A DNA stretch of 64,000 nt, taken from contig CAYFGQ010000013.1 in assembly GCA_964342525.1 (NCBI GenBank), forward strand, positions 1-64,000, written 5' to 3'. Positions 44,498 to 54,014 of this stretch are shown piece after piece. This DNA is from G963676205 sp964342525 (GTDB lineage: Bacteria > Campylobacterota > Campylobacteria > Campylobacterales > Arcobacteraceae). Numbering within the stretch: position 1 is the stretch's first letter; every line of letters begins with the position of its first letter. The notes under the pieces are model-generated. The model worked only from the letters and a program-made list of their open reading frames with translations, ran no database searches and was not told the DNA's origin. The position numbers and the translations under genes are program-made.

Positions 44498-45546
44498 AAA
44501 AGAAAATACTTGTAAGTGCTTTAGAGCCATCAGCAAATTTACACTTAGGTGAGCTTTTAAAACATCTTGATGATGTGGAGTTGTCTGGAATTTTTGATTC
44601 AAGATTTGGAAAACCAAATTATGATCTTAGCTCTATGGCTATAATGGGATTTGTTGATGCTATAAAAAAATTACCTTTTTTATTGAAGTTAAATTCACAA
44701 ATGGCTGACTTAGCAAAAGATGTGGATGTGATACTTTTGATGGATGGATCAGGATTTAATCTACCTCTAGCAAAAAAAGTAAAAGAAAGATATCCTGATA
44801 AAAAAATTATCTATTATATTTTACCTCAAGCATGGGCTTGGAAAAAAGGAAGGATTCCAAAGATAGAAAAATTTTGTGATAAACTTTGCTCTATTTTACC
44901 TTTTGAAAAAGATTTTTATAATAAAAAAGAGATGATTGAATATGTTGGCCACCCTCTTCTTGATGAGCTTACTTTTTTCAAAGATGAGATAGAATCCACA
45001 GGTAAAATTGTATTTATGCCAGGAAGTAGAAAAAAAGAGATTACCTCAAATATGCCAGTTTTTAGACTAATAGCAAAAGAGCTAAAAAAAGATAAAAAAC
45101 TACAAGTTGTAATTCCAGCAAAATTTGATGAAAACTATATCAAAAACAACTATGGCGATCTAAGTGATTTTGAAATTGTAAATGATACAAATAAAGCTTT
45201 GGTTGAAGCAGAATTTGCATTTATATGTAGTGGAACAGCAACTTTAGAATCTGCACTTATAGGTACACCTTTTGTACTTTCATATGTAGCAAATTCTATA
45301 GATTATTTTATAGGTTCAAAACTAGTAAAAATAAAATACATAGGTCTAGCAAATATCTTTTTTGACAAAATGGGAGAAGAACCTTTACATAAAGAGTATG
45401 TACAAGAGGCAGTAACTAAAGAGAATTTATTAGCAGAATATCACAATATGGATAGGGAAAAATACTTAGAAAAGAGTAAAAAACTTAGGGAGTATTTAGT
45501 CTCAGGAAGTTCAGCTAATGTAGCAAATATAATAAAAGAAATTTAA
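44494..45546 (+). CDS. lpxB: Lipid-A-disaccharide synthase
   Basis: A 350-residue glycosyltransferase that joins UDP-2,3-diacylglucosamine and lipid X at the inner membrane. Signatures: LVSALEPSANLHLGEL at the start, YYILPQAWAWKKGR near 108, VFMPGSRKKEI near 170, and SGTATLESALIGTPFVLSY near 247. Coupled to queH by a 4-base overlap. Two hairpins follow. Confidence 0.97.
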   Translation: MKKKILVSALEPSANLHLGELLKHLDDVELSGIFDSRFGKPNYDLSSMAIMGFVDAIKKLPFLLKLNSQMADLAKDVDVILLMDGSGFNLPLAKKVKERYPDKKIIYYILPQAWAWKKGRIPKIEKFCDKLCSILPFEKDFYNKKEMIEYVGHPLLDELTFFKDEIESTGKIVFMPGSRKKEITSNMPVFRLIAKELKKDKKLQVVIPAKFDENYIKNNYGDLSDFEIVNDTNKALVEAEFAFICSGTATLESALIGTPFVLSYVANSIDYFIGSKLVKIKYIGLANIFFDKMGEEPLHKEYVQEAVTKENLLAEYHNMDREKYLEKSKKLREYLVSGSSANVANIIKEI

Positions 45547-45595
45547 AGCTATGCAATAAACTTCTTTTGTGTTATTGCATTCAATAGAAATGCCG

Positions 45596-45630
45596 ATCAC
45601 TATAGCTATAAGTTGTTATAGTGATTTTTT
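45596..45630 (+). terminator. Terminator after lpxB
   Basis: ATCACTATA (45596-45604) and TATAGTGAT (45617-45625) form a perfect 9-bp stem followed by TTTTTT. Just before it a second stem, ATGCAATAA/TTATTGCAT (45551-45580), also 9 bp, lies after the lpxB stop without a T tract. Confidence 0.75.
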
Positions 45631-45811
45631 ATAATTTTAAATACTAAGTTCCATTACTAAAATCATTGAAATTTTATATTTCTCTATCCCCTATTCCATC
45701 AGAAAAGTTTTTACTTTTTAGCTTTTAGATTTTCCTTTAAAAACCCCTAAACACTTTTAAATCATAATTTAGATAAAATATTTAGAAATTTATTAAATAA
45801 GGCAATATATT

Positions 45812-46255
45812 ATGATCGATGTTATGCAAATTCAAGAGATTCTTCCTCACAGATATCCATTTCTTTTAGTTGATAGGGTAACTGATATGAAAGAGGGTGA
45901 GTATATCCATGCATATAAAAATGTTTCAATCAGTGAACCAGTATTTCAAGGGCATTTCCCAGATCATCCAATCTATCCAGGTGTAATGATCCTAGAAGGG
46001 ATGGCTCAAGCGGGTGGAATTATCGCATTTAAAAGTGGTGGTTTAACACTTGAAGAATTACAACAAAAAGTTATGTACTTTATGAGTATTGATAAAGCTA
46101 AATTTAGAGCACCTGTAAGACCAGGTGATAGATTAGATTATAAAATAGAAGTTTTAAAACTAAGAGGAAATCTAATCGTTCTTGGTGGAAAAGCTTATGT
46201 TGATGATGCTCTTGTTGCTGAAGCTGAATTAAAAGCTATGATAGTGGATAAATAA
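45812..46255 (+). CDS. fabZ: 3-hydroxyacyl-ACP dehydratase FabZ
   Basis: A 147-residue hotdog dehydratase of fatty acid elongation. MQIQEILPHRYPFLLVDRV and the catalytic His/Glu segment GHFPDHPIYPGVMILEGMAQAGG are intact. First gene of the fabZ-lpxA-clpX-mreBC run, 11 bases before lpxA. FabZ and LpxA both use hydroxyacyl-ACP, and their pairing balances phospholipid and lipid A. Confidence 0.98.
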   Translation: MIDVMQIQEILPHRYPFLLVDRVTDMKEGEYIHAYKNVSISEPVFQGHFPDHPIYPGVMILEGMAQAGGIIAFKSGGLTLEELQQKVMYFMSIDKAKFRAPVRPGDRLDYKIEVLKLRGNLIVLGGKAYVDDALVAEAELKAMIVDK

Positions 46256-46266
46256 GAAGGTCTATT

Positions 46267-47049
46267 ATGAGTTTAATCCACCCTACTGCAATAATTGATG
46301 AAAATGCAAAAATTGGTGAGAACGTAAAGATTGGTGCATATAGTGTAATTGGTCCTGAAGTAACTATTGGTGATGGAACAGTTATTTCAACGCATGTTTT
46401 AATTGAAGGTAAAACAACTATAGGTAAAGATAATCAAATCTTTTCCCATGCTGTTTTAGGTTCAATCCCTCAAGATTTAAAATTTCACGGTGAAGATGTT
46501 GAATTAATCATTGGTGATAGAAATAAAATAAGAGAACATGTCTTATTTAATCCTGGTACAGAAGGTGGAGGGAGTATTACCAAAATAGGTAATGATAACC
46601 TTTTTATGGGACATGTTCATTTAGGTCATGATTGTATTTTTGCAGATAATATTGTAGTTGCAAACTCTTGTGCAATTGCAGGGCATGTTGAAGTTGATTC
46701 AAATGTAGTAATTGGTGGAATGAGTGCTATACATCAATTTGTAAAAGTTGGAACAGGTGTAATGATCGGTGGGGGAGCTATTGTAATTCAAGATATCCCT
46801 CCATATTGTTTAGCTGAGGGAAATCGTGCAGTTCTTAGGGGGCTAAATATCAATGGTCTTAGAAGAAAAATGAAAGATAGATCTCAAATAGATGCTATAA
46901 AAAATGCTTATAAAGAATTATTTACAAGTGGTAGACCTCTTAGTGATGTGGTAAATGAACTTTTAGAGTCATCATCAAATGAGTTTGTAAAAGCTATGGC
47001 GAAATTTGTAAGCGAAACAAAAAGGGGTATCCCTTTTGAGAGAAAGTAA
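46267..47049 (+). CDS. lpxA: UDP-N-acetylglucosamine acyltransferase
   Basis: A 260-residue left-handed beta-helix enzyme, the first step of lipid A synthesis. Hexapeptide repeats fill 1-190 (IHPTAIIDENAKIGENVKIG). The catalytic His lies in MGHVHLGHDC near 122, and NINGLRRKM near 198 begins the helical C-terminal domain. Between fabZ and clpX with short gaps (11 and 13 bases). Confidence 0.98.
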   Translation: MSLIHPTAIIDENAKIGENVKIGAYSVIGPEVTIGDGTVISTHVLIEGKTTIGKDNQIFSHAVLGSIPQDLKFHGEDVELIIGDRNKIREHVLFNPGTEGGGSITKIGNDNLFMGHVHLGHDCIFADNIVVANSCAIAGHVEVDSNVVIGGMSAIHQFVKVGTGVMIGGGAIVIQDIPPYCLAEGNRAVLRGLNINGLRRKMKDRSQIDAIKNAYKELFTSGRPLSDVVNELLESSSNEFVKAMAKFVSETKRGIPFERK

Positions 47050-47062
47050 TTAGGAAAAGTAT

Positions 47063-48295
47063 ATGAGTAAAGATTTGGTTTGTGATTTTTGTGGTGTGGA
47101 AGATACTCCCCAAAATCCTATAATATCTGGTGATAATTCAACCATTTGTAAAAGTTGTGCAAAATCAGCTTATGAGATAATCTCTCAACATCAAGGTGAA
47201 AATACTGCCTTAGCTGTAAGTGAAACAAATACTAATGAAGAACCAAAAGAAGAGATGGTAGAGCTATTAGCTCCAGCTAAGTTAAAAGAGATTCTTGATA
47301 AATATGTAATTGGTCAAAATAGGGCTAAAAAAGTATTATCTGTAGCAGTATATAATCATTATAAAAGAATATTTAAAGACTTAGAAGATGATGATACAGA
47401 GTTAAATAAATCAAATGTATTATTAATAGGTCCTACAGGTAGTGGTAAAACTCTATTAGCACAAACAATTGCTAAGTATTTAGATGTACCCTTAGCTATC
47501 GCAGATGCGACAAGTTTAACAGAAGCAGGATATGTTGGAGATGATGTTGAAAATGTTGTTACTAGACTTATTCAAGCAGCTGATGGTGATGTGAAAAAAG
47601 CAGAGCAGGGGATTATCTTTATTGATGAGATTGATAAAGTAGCTAGAATGAGTGAAAATAGATCAATCACTAGAGATGTTTCAGGTGAGGGTGTACAACA
47701 AGCCCTACTAAAAATCATTGAAGGTTCTCAAGTAAATGTTCCTCCAAAGGGTGGTAGAAAACATCCTGGTCAAGATGCTATTGAAGTTGATACTACAAAT
47801 ATCCTATTTATTTGTGGTGGTGCTTTTGATGGACTTGAAGAGATTATCAAAAAAAGACAAGGTGGAAATACTTTAGGTTTCAATCAAGATAAAAAGGGTA
47901 AAAAAGAAGAAGATGATATCATCACTTTAGTTGAACCAGATGATCTTGTAAAATATGGACTTATTCCAGAGTTAATCGGTAGGTTACATATGGTAGCAAC
48001 TTTAAATGAAATCACTGAAGATGACATGGTTCACATTCTTACTCAGCCTAAAAATGCTTTAATTAAACAATACAAAAAACTATTCAAAATGGATAACGTA
48101 GAGCTTGATTTTGAAGAAGAAGCACTTAAAATGATAGCTAAAAAAGCACTGGAGAGAAAAACAGGTGCTAGGGGTCTTAGATCTATTTTAGAAGAGATTA
48201 TGTTAGATTTTATGTACGATTTACCAGAGCTTGATGGTAAAAAGGTAAAGATCACTAAAAAGATGGTTGAAAAAACAGAAGAAAAGGTGGCGTAG
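47063..48295 (+). CDS. clpX: ATP-dependent protease ATP-binding subunit ClpX
   Basis: A 410-residue unfoldase that feeds ClpP. The N-terminal zinc domain has CDFC and CKSC (8-33). The AAA+ module has Walker A GPTGSGKT (near 129), Walker B FIDEIDK, the pore loop GYVGDDVE, and arginine finger and sensor segments ending RKTGARGLRSILE. clpP is not adjacent. It ends right where mreB begins. Confidence 0.98.
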   Translation: MSKDLVCDFCGVEDTPQNPIISGDNSTICKSCAKSAYEIISQHQGENTALAVSETNTNEEPKEEMVELLAPAKLKEILDKYVIGQNRAKKVLSVAVYNHYKRIFKDLEDDDTELNKSNVLLIGPTGSGKTLLAQTIAKYLDVPLAIADATSLTEAGYVGDDVENVVTRLIQAADGDVKKAEQGIIFIDEIDKVARMSENRSITRDVSGEGVQQALLKIIEGSQVNVPPKGGRKHPGQDAIEVDTTNILFICGGAFDGLEEIIKKRQGGNTLGFNQDKKGKKEEDDIITLVEPDDLVKYGLIPELIGRLHMVATLNEITEDDMVHILTQPKNALIKQYKKLFKMDNVELDFEEEALKMIAKKALERKTGARGLRSILEEIMLDFMYDLPELDGKKVKITKKMVEKTEEKVA

Positions 48296-49327
48296 ATGGT
48301 TTTAGATAAGTTAATAGGTTTATTTTCAAATGATATGGCGATAGACCTTGGTACAGCAAATACAATTGTATCTGTAAGGGGACAGGGAATTATTATCAAT
48401 GAGCCTTCAGTTGTTGCAGTTCAGCATGATAGATATGGAAAAGATAAAATCTTAGCTGTTGGTCAAGAGGCTAAACAGATGATTGGTAAGACACCATTAA
48501 ATATCCAAGCTGTTAGACCAATGAAAGATGGTGTTATTGCAGATTTTGAGATGACTGAGAGAATGATCAGATATTTCATTGAAAAAGCTCACCAAAGAAA
48601 ATCTTTTGTTAGACCGAGAATCATTATCTGTATCCCTCATGGTATTACTCAAGTTGAGAGAAAAGCGGTAAAAGAATCAGCTCTAAGTGCAGGTGCTAGG
48701 GAAGTATTTCTAGTAGAAGAGCCAATGGCAGCAGCTATTGGTGCAGGTATTCCTGTATCTGATCCTGATGGATATGTGGTAGTTGATATTGGTGGTGGTA
48801 CTACTGAGATTGGTGTTACATCTCTTGGTGGACTTGTAATCTCTAAGTCTATTAAGGTTGCGGGGGATAGATTTGATAAATCTATTGTAGAGTATGTAAG
48901 ACAAAACTACAACCTTTATATTGGTGAGAGAACTGCTGAGGCAATCAAACTTGAAATTGGTACAGCTATCAAACTTGATAAAGAGCTTACTATTAAAGTA
49001 AAAGGTAGAGAAAACTCTGGACTACTTTCTACTATTGAGCTTGGAAGCGAAGGTGTTAGAGCTGCTATTAAAGAGCCTTTAAAAGAGATCGCAAGTGCTG
49101 TTAGACAAGTATTAGAGAATATGCCACCAGATTTAGCTGGTGATATTGTTGATAATGGTGTTATTTTAACAGGTGGGGGAGCTTTAATTAGAGGACTTGA
49201 TGTTTATTTAGCAAGTATTATTAAACTTCCAGTAAAAGTTGCAGAAGAGCCACTTCTAGCAGTTGCATATGGTACTAGTAGAGTACTAGATGAGGATACT
49301 TTACTAAAACTTATCTCAAATGAGTAA
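48296..49327 (+). CDS. mreB: Rod shape-determining actin homologue MreB
   Basis: A 343-residue actin-like ATPase that guides cell wall synthesis along the cylinder. Signatures: MAIDLGTANTIV near 15, VVDIGGGTTEIGV near 162, and VILTGGGALIRGLD near 287. The ATG follows the clpX stop codon with no gap, and its end overlaps mreC by 8 bases. Confidence 0.98.
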   Translation: MVLDKLIGLFSNDMAIDLGTANTIVSVRGQGIIINEPSVVAVQHDRYGKDKILAVGQEAKQMIGKTPLNIQAVRPMKDGVIADFEMTERMIRYFIEKAHQRKSFVRPRIIICIPHGITQVERKAVKESALSAGAREVFLVEEPMAAAIGAGIPVSDPDGYVVVDIGGGTTEIGVTSLGGLVISKSIKVAGDRFDKSIVEYVRQNYNLYIGERTAEAIKLEIGTAIKLDKELTIKVKGRENSGLLSTIELGSEGVRAAIKEPLKEIASAVRQVLENMPPDLAGDIVDNGVILTGGGALIRGLDVYLASIIKLPVKVAEEPLLAVAYGTSRVLDEDTLLKLISNE

Positions 49328-50111
49328 AAAAACTTACTTTATACTTTTTCTTATAATTATTGGTTTATCTTGGTATTTTAACCTTGATAAACTAATACAA
49401 AATAAATCTACGGGTGTTTTAAATAACATCAAATTAGCATATGTGGAAAAACTTGACTCTATTAAAGATTCCATAGATGTACATTTTAATCAAAGTGAAA
49501 AAATAAAAGAGCTTACACTAAAAAATGAAGAGCTTGAGAAATACAAATTATTATATAATGAACTTAGCAATAAATATAATAACTTTGAAAACTTCAATGA
49601 TAGTAATAATAGTTTAAAAAATGTAAATATCGTAAGTGTATTATCCTATAGCAAATATGATGATTTTACTAAGGTTTATATAGATACACATGATATAAAT
49701 ACTTCAAATATGAAAATAGGTGCTTTAATCTCTGATAATTACGCAGCGGGTATATTGGTAAAGGATGAGGGGAAATCCATAGGTTTACTAAATGGAAATC
49801 AAAAATCAAACTACGCTGTATATATAGGAAAAGCTAAAGCACCAGGAATTACCCACAGTTTAAAAAACAAAAAAGAAATTGTGGTAAAGTTTATACCAAA
49901 TTGGTTAGAGATAGACATAGATGATGAGGTTTATACTAGTGGTATGGATGGTATATTCTTTGAAGGTTTAAAAGTGGGAAGAGTTGTATCAGTTAAGAAA
50001 ATAGGGGATACTCAAGAGGCTATTGTGGAGCCTTATGCTGATACTAGTGATGATAGTTTATACTATTTATATTATAGGGACAACTCTAAAAATAAGAGTA
50101 CAAAAAATTAA
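49320..50111 (+). CDS. mreC: Rod shape-determining protein MreC
   Basis: A 263-residue membrane-anchored periplasmic protein that links MreB to peptidoglycan synthases. One N-terminal helix (5-22), a coiled coil (55-90, KIKELTLKNEELEKYKLLYN), then the beta domain with IGALISDNYAAGILVKDEGKSIGLL and VYTSGMDGIFFEGLKVGRV. Overlaps mreB by 8 bases; mreD is not next to it. Confidence 0.94.
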   Translation: MSKKTYFILFLIIIGLSWYFNLDKLIQNKSTGVLNNIKLAYVEKLDSIKDSIDVHFNQSEKIKELTLKNEELEKYKLLYNELSNKYNNFENFNDSNNSLKNVNIVSVLSYSKYDDFTKVYIDTHDINTSNMKIGALISDNYAAGILVKDEGKSIGLLNGNQKSNYAVYIGKAKAPGITHSLKNKKEIVVKFIPNWLEIDIDDEVYTSGMDGIFFEGLKVGRVVSVKKIGDTQEAIVEPYADTSDDSLYYLYYRDNSKNKSTKN

Positions 50112-50125
50112 TAAAAGGAAATAAC

Positions 50126-51295
50126 ATGGAATTTAGTGCACCTTTAAAATCAGATTCTAAAAAGATTTTACTTCTTGGTAGTGGGGAATTAGGAAAAGAG
50201 GTAATTATAGAAGCTCAGAGGCTTGGAATAGAAACAATCGCAGTTGATAGTTACAATAATGCACCAGCACAGCTTGTGGCAAATAAAGCATATACAATCA
50301 ATATGAAAAATGAAGATGAGGTTTTAGATGTGATAAGACGTGAAAAACCTGATTTTATTTTGCCTGAGATTGAAGCTATTGCTATCTCTGCACTTTTTAA
50401 AGCTGAGAGTGAAGGTTTCCATGTGATTCCAAATGCAGAAGCAGTAAATAAAACTATGAATAGAAAAAATATCAGAGTTTTTGCTTGTGAAGAGTTAAAC
50501 CTTCCTGCTTCAAAATATAAGTTTGTAACTACATTTGAAGAGTTAGTTGAAGCTGCTGATTATGTAAACTATCCTTGTGTTATTAAACCTGTAATGAGTA
50601 GTAGTGGACATGGGCAAAGTGTTGCTAAAACAAAAGATGATCTTGAAAAGTCATGGGAAATTGCAAAAGAGGCTAGGGGAGATGCTAGTGAGCTTATCGT
50701 AGAAGAGTTTATTACTTTTGATTATGAGATCACACTACTTACTGCTAGAAATGAAAAAGAGACCGTATTTTGTGAGCCAATAGGGCATATTCAGCAAGAT
50801 GGGGATTATATCTTTTCATGGCAACCAATGGAGATGAGTGAAGTAGCTATACAAAAAGCACAAGATATTGCAAAAACTATCACTGATGGTTTAGGTGGAA
50901 GAGGTATCTTTGGTGTTGAATTATTTGTAAAAGGTGATGAGGTATATTTCTCAGAAGTAAGTCCAAGACCACATGATACTGGTATGGTTACAATGATCAC
51001 ACAATCACAAAGTGAGTTTGCCTTGCATGTAAGAGCAGTTCTTGGACTTCCTTTAGATTTTATAGACTATGGAGCAGGGGCAAGTGCAGCTTATAAAGCT
51101 AAAGATGATACATTTAATCCTATTGTAGAAGTGGAAGATGATGTATTTACTAAAAACTCATTTGTAAGGGTATTTGGAAAGCCACAAAGCCATGTAGGAA
51201 GAAGAATGGCTGTAGTTCTTACATTTGATAAGGATAGTAGTGAAAAGGCTCTAAATGATTCTAAAGAGCTTATAAAAAAAGTAACAGATAGATAG
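50126..51295 (+). CDS. purT: Formate-dependent GAR transformylase (PurT)
   Basis: A 389-residue ATP-grasp enzyme that uses formate and ATP to formylate glycinamide ribonucleotide in purine synthesis. It starts with KKILLLGSGELGKEVIIEAQRLG; the ATP-grasp part includes PCVIKPVMSSSGHGQSVAK and EEFITFDYEITLLT, and SPRPHDTGMVTMITQ near 288 is diagnostic. 14 bases after mreC, so possibly cotranscribed with the shape genes though functionally unrelated. Confidence 0.97.
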   Translation: MEFSAPLKSDSKKILLLGSGELGKEVIIEAQRLGIETIAVDSYNNAPAQLVANKAYTINMKNEDEVLDVIRREKPDFILPEIEAIAISALFKAESEGFHVIPNAEAVNKTMNRKNIRVFACEELNLPASKYKFVTTFEELVEAADYVNYPCVIKPVMSSSGHGQSVAKTKDDLEKSWEIAKEARGDASELIVEEFITFDYEITLLTARNEKETVFCEPIGHIQQDGDYIFSWQPMEMSEVAIQKAQDIAKTITDGLGGRGIFGVELFVKGDEVYFSEVSPRPHDTGMVTMITQSQSEFALHVRAVLGLPLDFIDYGAGASAAYKAKDDTFNPIVEVEDDVFTKNSFVRVFGKPQSHVGRRMAVVLTFDKDSSEKALNDSKELIKKVTDR

Positions 51296-51327
51296 ATTAG
51301 TGGGTAGGTTTATAAGTTGTATGTTGT

Positions 51328-51360
51328 AAGTTGCCTAACGGCGAAGTAGAAATATTTCTA
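51328..51360. repeat. Intergenic repeat resembling the one at 38624-38638
   Basis: AAGTTGCCTAACGGC (51328-51342) matches 13 of 15 bases of the reverse complement of 38624-38638. A perfect 14-base palindrome TAGAAATATTTCTA (51347-51360) follows. The segment starts just after the purT stop with GGGTAGGTT, similar to the repeat arms at 38333. Suggests two members of a short intergenic repeat family. Confidence 0.5.
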
Positions 51361-51403
51361 AATTCATTCAACTTTTAAATCATCCAAAATTTCAAAGAGC
51401 AAT

Positions 51404-51440
51404 AAAAAAGGGTAGAAGTTTTTACCTCTACCCTTTTTTT
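51404..51440. terminator. Bidirectional terminator between purT and the peroxiredoxin gene
   Basis: AAAAAAGGGTAGA (51404-51416) and TCTACCCTTTTTT (51427-51439) pair perfectly over 13 bases, with A and T runs on opposite sides. It serves both converging genes. Confidence 0.92.
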
Positions 51441-51458
51441 ATGAGCTAAAACTATATA

Positions 51459-52055
51459 TTATAATTTTTCAGCGTTTTTCTCTAGGTATTCAGCAACACC
51501 AGCAGTGTCTGGTTTCATACCTTCATCACCTTTGTTCCAACCAGCTGGACAAACTTCACCATGCTCGTTTGTAAATAACATAGTATCAACCATTCTGATC
51601 ATCTCATCAATGTTTCTTCCTAGTGGTAAGTCATTGATTGTAGCATGTCTTACTGTACCGTCAGCATCTAATAGGAATGAACCTCTTAAAGCTACAGAAT
51701 CACCAAATAATACGTCGAAATCTTTAGAGATTTGCTTGTTTAAGTCAGCTACTAGTGGATATTTGATTCTTCCGATTCCACCTTTTTCAACTGGAGTTTC
51801 TCTCCATGCAAAGTGTGAGAATTGAGAGTCAACAGATACACCGATCACTGAAACACCTCTTGATTCAAACTCTTCAATTCTGTGAGAGAATGCAATAATC
51901 TCTGATGGACATACAAATGTAAAGTCTAGTGGGTAAAAGAATACAACTGCACCTTTTTCACCAATGTTTTCATATAAATTGAAATCTTCAACAATTTGAC
52001 CATCTGCAAGTACAGCTGTAGCTGTAAAATCTGGAGCTTTTTTAGTAACTAACAT
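51459..52055 (-). CDS. tsaA: 2-Cys peroxiredoxin (AhpC/TSA family)
   Basis: A 198-residue typical 2-Cys peroxiredoxin that reduces hydrogen peroxide and organic hydroperoxides. Peroxidatic Cys near 50 lies in DFTFVCPSEI, and the resolving Cys near 169 in GEVCPAGWNKG; the YLEKN tail supports a sensitive-type enzyme. It stands close to dps and a Fur/PerR-type regulator, so a peroxide-response cluster is likely. Ended by the strong terminator at 51404-51440. Confidence 0.97.
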   Translation of the reverse strand: MLVTKKAPDFTATAVLADGQIVEDFNLYENIGEKGAVVFFYPLDFTFVCPSEIIAFSHRIEEFESRGVSVIGVSVDSQFSHFAWRETPVEKGGIGRIKYPLVADLNKQISKDFDVLFGDSVALRGSFLLDADGTVRHATINDLPLGRNIDEMIRMVDTMLFTNEHGEVCPAGWNKGDEGMKPDTAGVAEYLEKNAEKL

Positions 52056-52190
52056 ATTAATTCCTTTGTTTAATTTAATTGGTTGTAATTATACAATAAA
52101 AATATAAATATTGTTCAATATCAAATAATAAATTTTTTCCTTTAAGCTAAATATAAAATATTAAAAGAAAAATATTATCCATATTAAAAC

Positions 52191-52628
52191 TTATTTAATC
52201 ATATTTCCTATCATCCAAAGTTGTTTTTCAAGTTCGCTAACTTTATCATCTGCAAAAGCTTCTGTTGTTTTATCTCCAGCTTCACCTGCTACTTCACTTA
52301 ATGTTTGAAAAGATTTTAATAAATATTTATAATCACTTATAATAGCTTTTACTACATCTTTAGATCTAAATGAATCACCTTTTTCCTCTTTTATTTTTGT
52401 AGCTTTTATAAGTTCACCCATTGTTAAGTATGGTTTTTCACCAAGTTGTAGTACTCGCTCAGCTGCATCATCATAAAGTGTAGACATTGAGTTATAAATC
52501 TCTTCTGTTTGATTATGAACTGGGAAAAAGTCCATACCTTTTATATTCCAGTGGTAGTTGTGTACCTTTACATATAAAGCGTGTGCATCGGCTTGGATTT
52601 GTTTTAGTTGTTTTACTACATTTTTCAT
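52191..52628 (-). CDS. dps: Dps/NapA-type ferritin-like DNA-protection protein
   Basis: A 145-residue Dps, which forms a 12-mer that oxidises and stores iron using peroxide. Ferroxidase ligands are visible: His31 in VHNYHWNIKG, His38-region FFPVHNQTEEIY, and Asp/Glu in YDDAAERV. The N-terminal DNA-binding tail is short, as in Helicobacter NapA. Divergent from the Fur/PerR-type gene across a shared control region. Confidence 0.96.
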   Translation of the reverse strand: MKNVVKQLKQIQADAHALYVKVHNYHWNIKGMDFFPVHNQTEEIYNSMSTLYDDAAERVLQLGEKPYLTMGELIKATKIKEEKGDSFRSKDVVKAIISDYKYLLKSFQTLSEVAGEAGDKTTEAFADDKVSELEKQLWMIGNMIK

Positions 52629-52816
52629 TTAGTGTCCTTTTATTTATTAAATTTTGGAAGCTATTATCTTTTTACAAAGGATAATTTTTTTCCTTTGAGA
52701 ATTATATGCTATAAATTATTAAAGGAAAATAAATTTCTTTTAGTAAATTATAAAGCTTTCCTTGGTATAAATATAGATTAACTATAGTTTCATAAATAAG
52801 AATGGAAGTGAGAAAG
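52629..52816. promoter_or_regulatory. Shared dps/perR control region
   Basis: Between the divergent starts lies an inverted repeat ATTATC-11 bases-GATAAT (52663-52685), close to dps, and a TATAAATTATTA stretch near 52712 that loosely resembles Fur/PerR boxes. Fur-family regulators usually bind such AT-rich dyads. No firm match to a consensus. Confidence 0.4.
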
Positions 52817-53221
52817 ATGGATTTTGTAAGTTTATTAAAACAGAGTGATCTAAAGGTCACACCACAAAGACTTACACTTCTTGAACAGATATATAAATAT
52901 GGTCATATCGATATTGATAGTTTATTTGAAAATATCAAAGTGACATTTCCCACAATTTCATTGGCAACTTTATACAAAAATATAAATGCTATGATTGAAA
53001 AAGGACTTTTAAAAGAGGTTAAGATTGTTGGGATGAAAAATAAGTATGAAATTACAAAAAAAGAGCATGCTCATGCTATTTGTAATTCTTGTGGAAAAGT
53101 TGAAGATGTATTTTTAGATACAAATGCTCTAAAAGAAAATCTTGAGACTAATACACAATATTATATCTCTCAAACAGATATGAACTTTTTTGGTGAATGT
53201 CCAGAGTGTAAGGCTTCTTAG
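52817..53221 (+). CDS. perR: Fur-family regulator, probably PerR
   Basis: A 134-residue Fur-family repressor. The winged helix spans 1-80 (LKQSDLKVTPQRLTLLEQIYKYGHID), and the metal-binding dimer domain has HAHAICNSCGK and CPECK, two CxxC zinc sites. I start it at ATG 52817, which has GGAAGTGAG just upstream; the in-frame ATG at 52802 has no ribosome site. PerR rather than Fur or Zur is inferred from dps and peroxiredoxin next door. Confidence 0.85.
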   Translation: MDFVSLLKQSDLKVTPQRLTLLEQIYKYGHIDIDSLFENIKVTFPTISLATLYKNINAMIEKGLLKEVKIVGMKNKYEITKKEHAHAICNSCGKVEDVFLDTNALKENLETNTQYYISQTDMNFFGECPECKAS

Positions 53222-53254
53222 AGAAGAGTTTTTCTATTAATTATAGATTTATAT

Positions 53255-53284
53255 AAGGGTATAACTTTTGTTATGCCCTTTTTT
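53255..53284. terminator. Terminator between perR and truA
   Basis: AAGGGTATAAC (53255-53265) pairs with GTTATGCCCTT (53270-53280), with one G-U pair and loop TTTT; TTTT follows. It ends perR and lies over the truA stop codon. Confidence 0.8.
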
Positions 53285-54014
53285 AATTGTAAAGTACGTT
53301 TGAGAGATAAAGTCCATTTGATGGAGCTGGTTTTCTAAATTTGTTTTTAGGGGCTTCACTATTAAGATGCTCTTTTAAATCTTCTATACTTTTTTTTCCT
53401 TCAGAGATTGCTAATAAAAATCCAACCATAAGACGAATCTGTGATCTTAAAAATCCATTGGAGCTAAATTTAAATATATAATAGCCTTTATATTTATAAA
53501 GTTTTGCTTCATATACATCTCTAATAGTAGAGTTTGGATCACTACCTTCTTTAGAAAAATTCTTATAGTCATATCTTCCTATAAAGCATCCTATAGCTTC
53601 ATTTATCTTTTTTTCATCGATAAAGTCGATAAAAGTGATATAATCATCATAAAAGGGATTTGAGGGCTTTGTAGATACTATATATCTATATGATCTTTTT
53701 TTTGCAGAAAACCTAGCGTGAAAATCTTCACTTACTTGTTTGATTGATCTTATATTTATAGATTTTGGTAAGATATCATTTAGTTTATTTTTTAGTTTAC
53801 TAAAGTCTTTCCAATACTCAGGGATATTTATATTGATCACTTGTCCTGTTGCATGCACACCCTTATCTGTTCTTCCAGAAAATATGATTTTTGAATCTAT
53901 ATTAAGTAATTTAAGGGCTTTTTGTAAGGTGCTTTCTACTGTAACTTTATCAGGTTGTTTTTGGGAGCCATAATATTTGCATCCATCATATTGAATTACA
54001 AGTTTACAATTCAT
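53283..54014 (-). CDS. truA: tRNA pseudouridine(38-40) synthase
   Basis: A 243-residue TruA. The catalytic Asp lies in SGRTDKGVHATGQV near 50, with RSYRYIVSTK and FLRSQIRLMVGFLL near 195. It modifies the anticodon arm at positions 38-40. Last gene of a seven-gene minus-strand run. Its start shares one base with the permease stop. The uppS-peptidase-permease-truA order also occurs in Campylobacter jejuni (Cj0824-Cj0827). Confidence 0.96.
   Translation of the reverse strand: MNCKLVIQYDGCKYYGSQKQPDKVTVESTLQKALKLLNIDSKIIFSGRTDKGVHATGQVININIPEYWKDFSKLKNKLNDILPKSINIRSIKQVSEDFHARFSAKKRSYRYIVSTKPSNPFYDDYITFIDFIDEKKINEAIGCFIGRYDYKNFSKEGSDPNSTIRDVYEAKLYKYKGYYIFKFSSNGFLRSQIRLMVGFLLAISEGKKSIEDLKEHLNSEAPKNKFRKPAPSNGLYLSNVLYN

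Noticed and set aside
45551..45580. First hairpin after lpxB as a riboswitch or attenuator of fabZ
   Set aside because: It has no T run, directly follows the lpxB stop codon, and precedes the true terminator at 45596-45630; it is probably a 3'-end structure.
52802..52816. Upstream ATG for the PerR-like gene
   Set aside because: No ribosome site before it, while GGAAGTGAG precedes ATG 52817.
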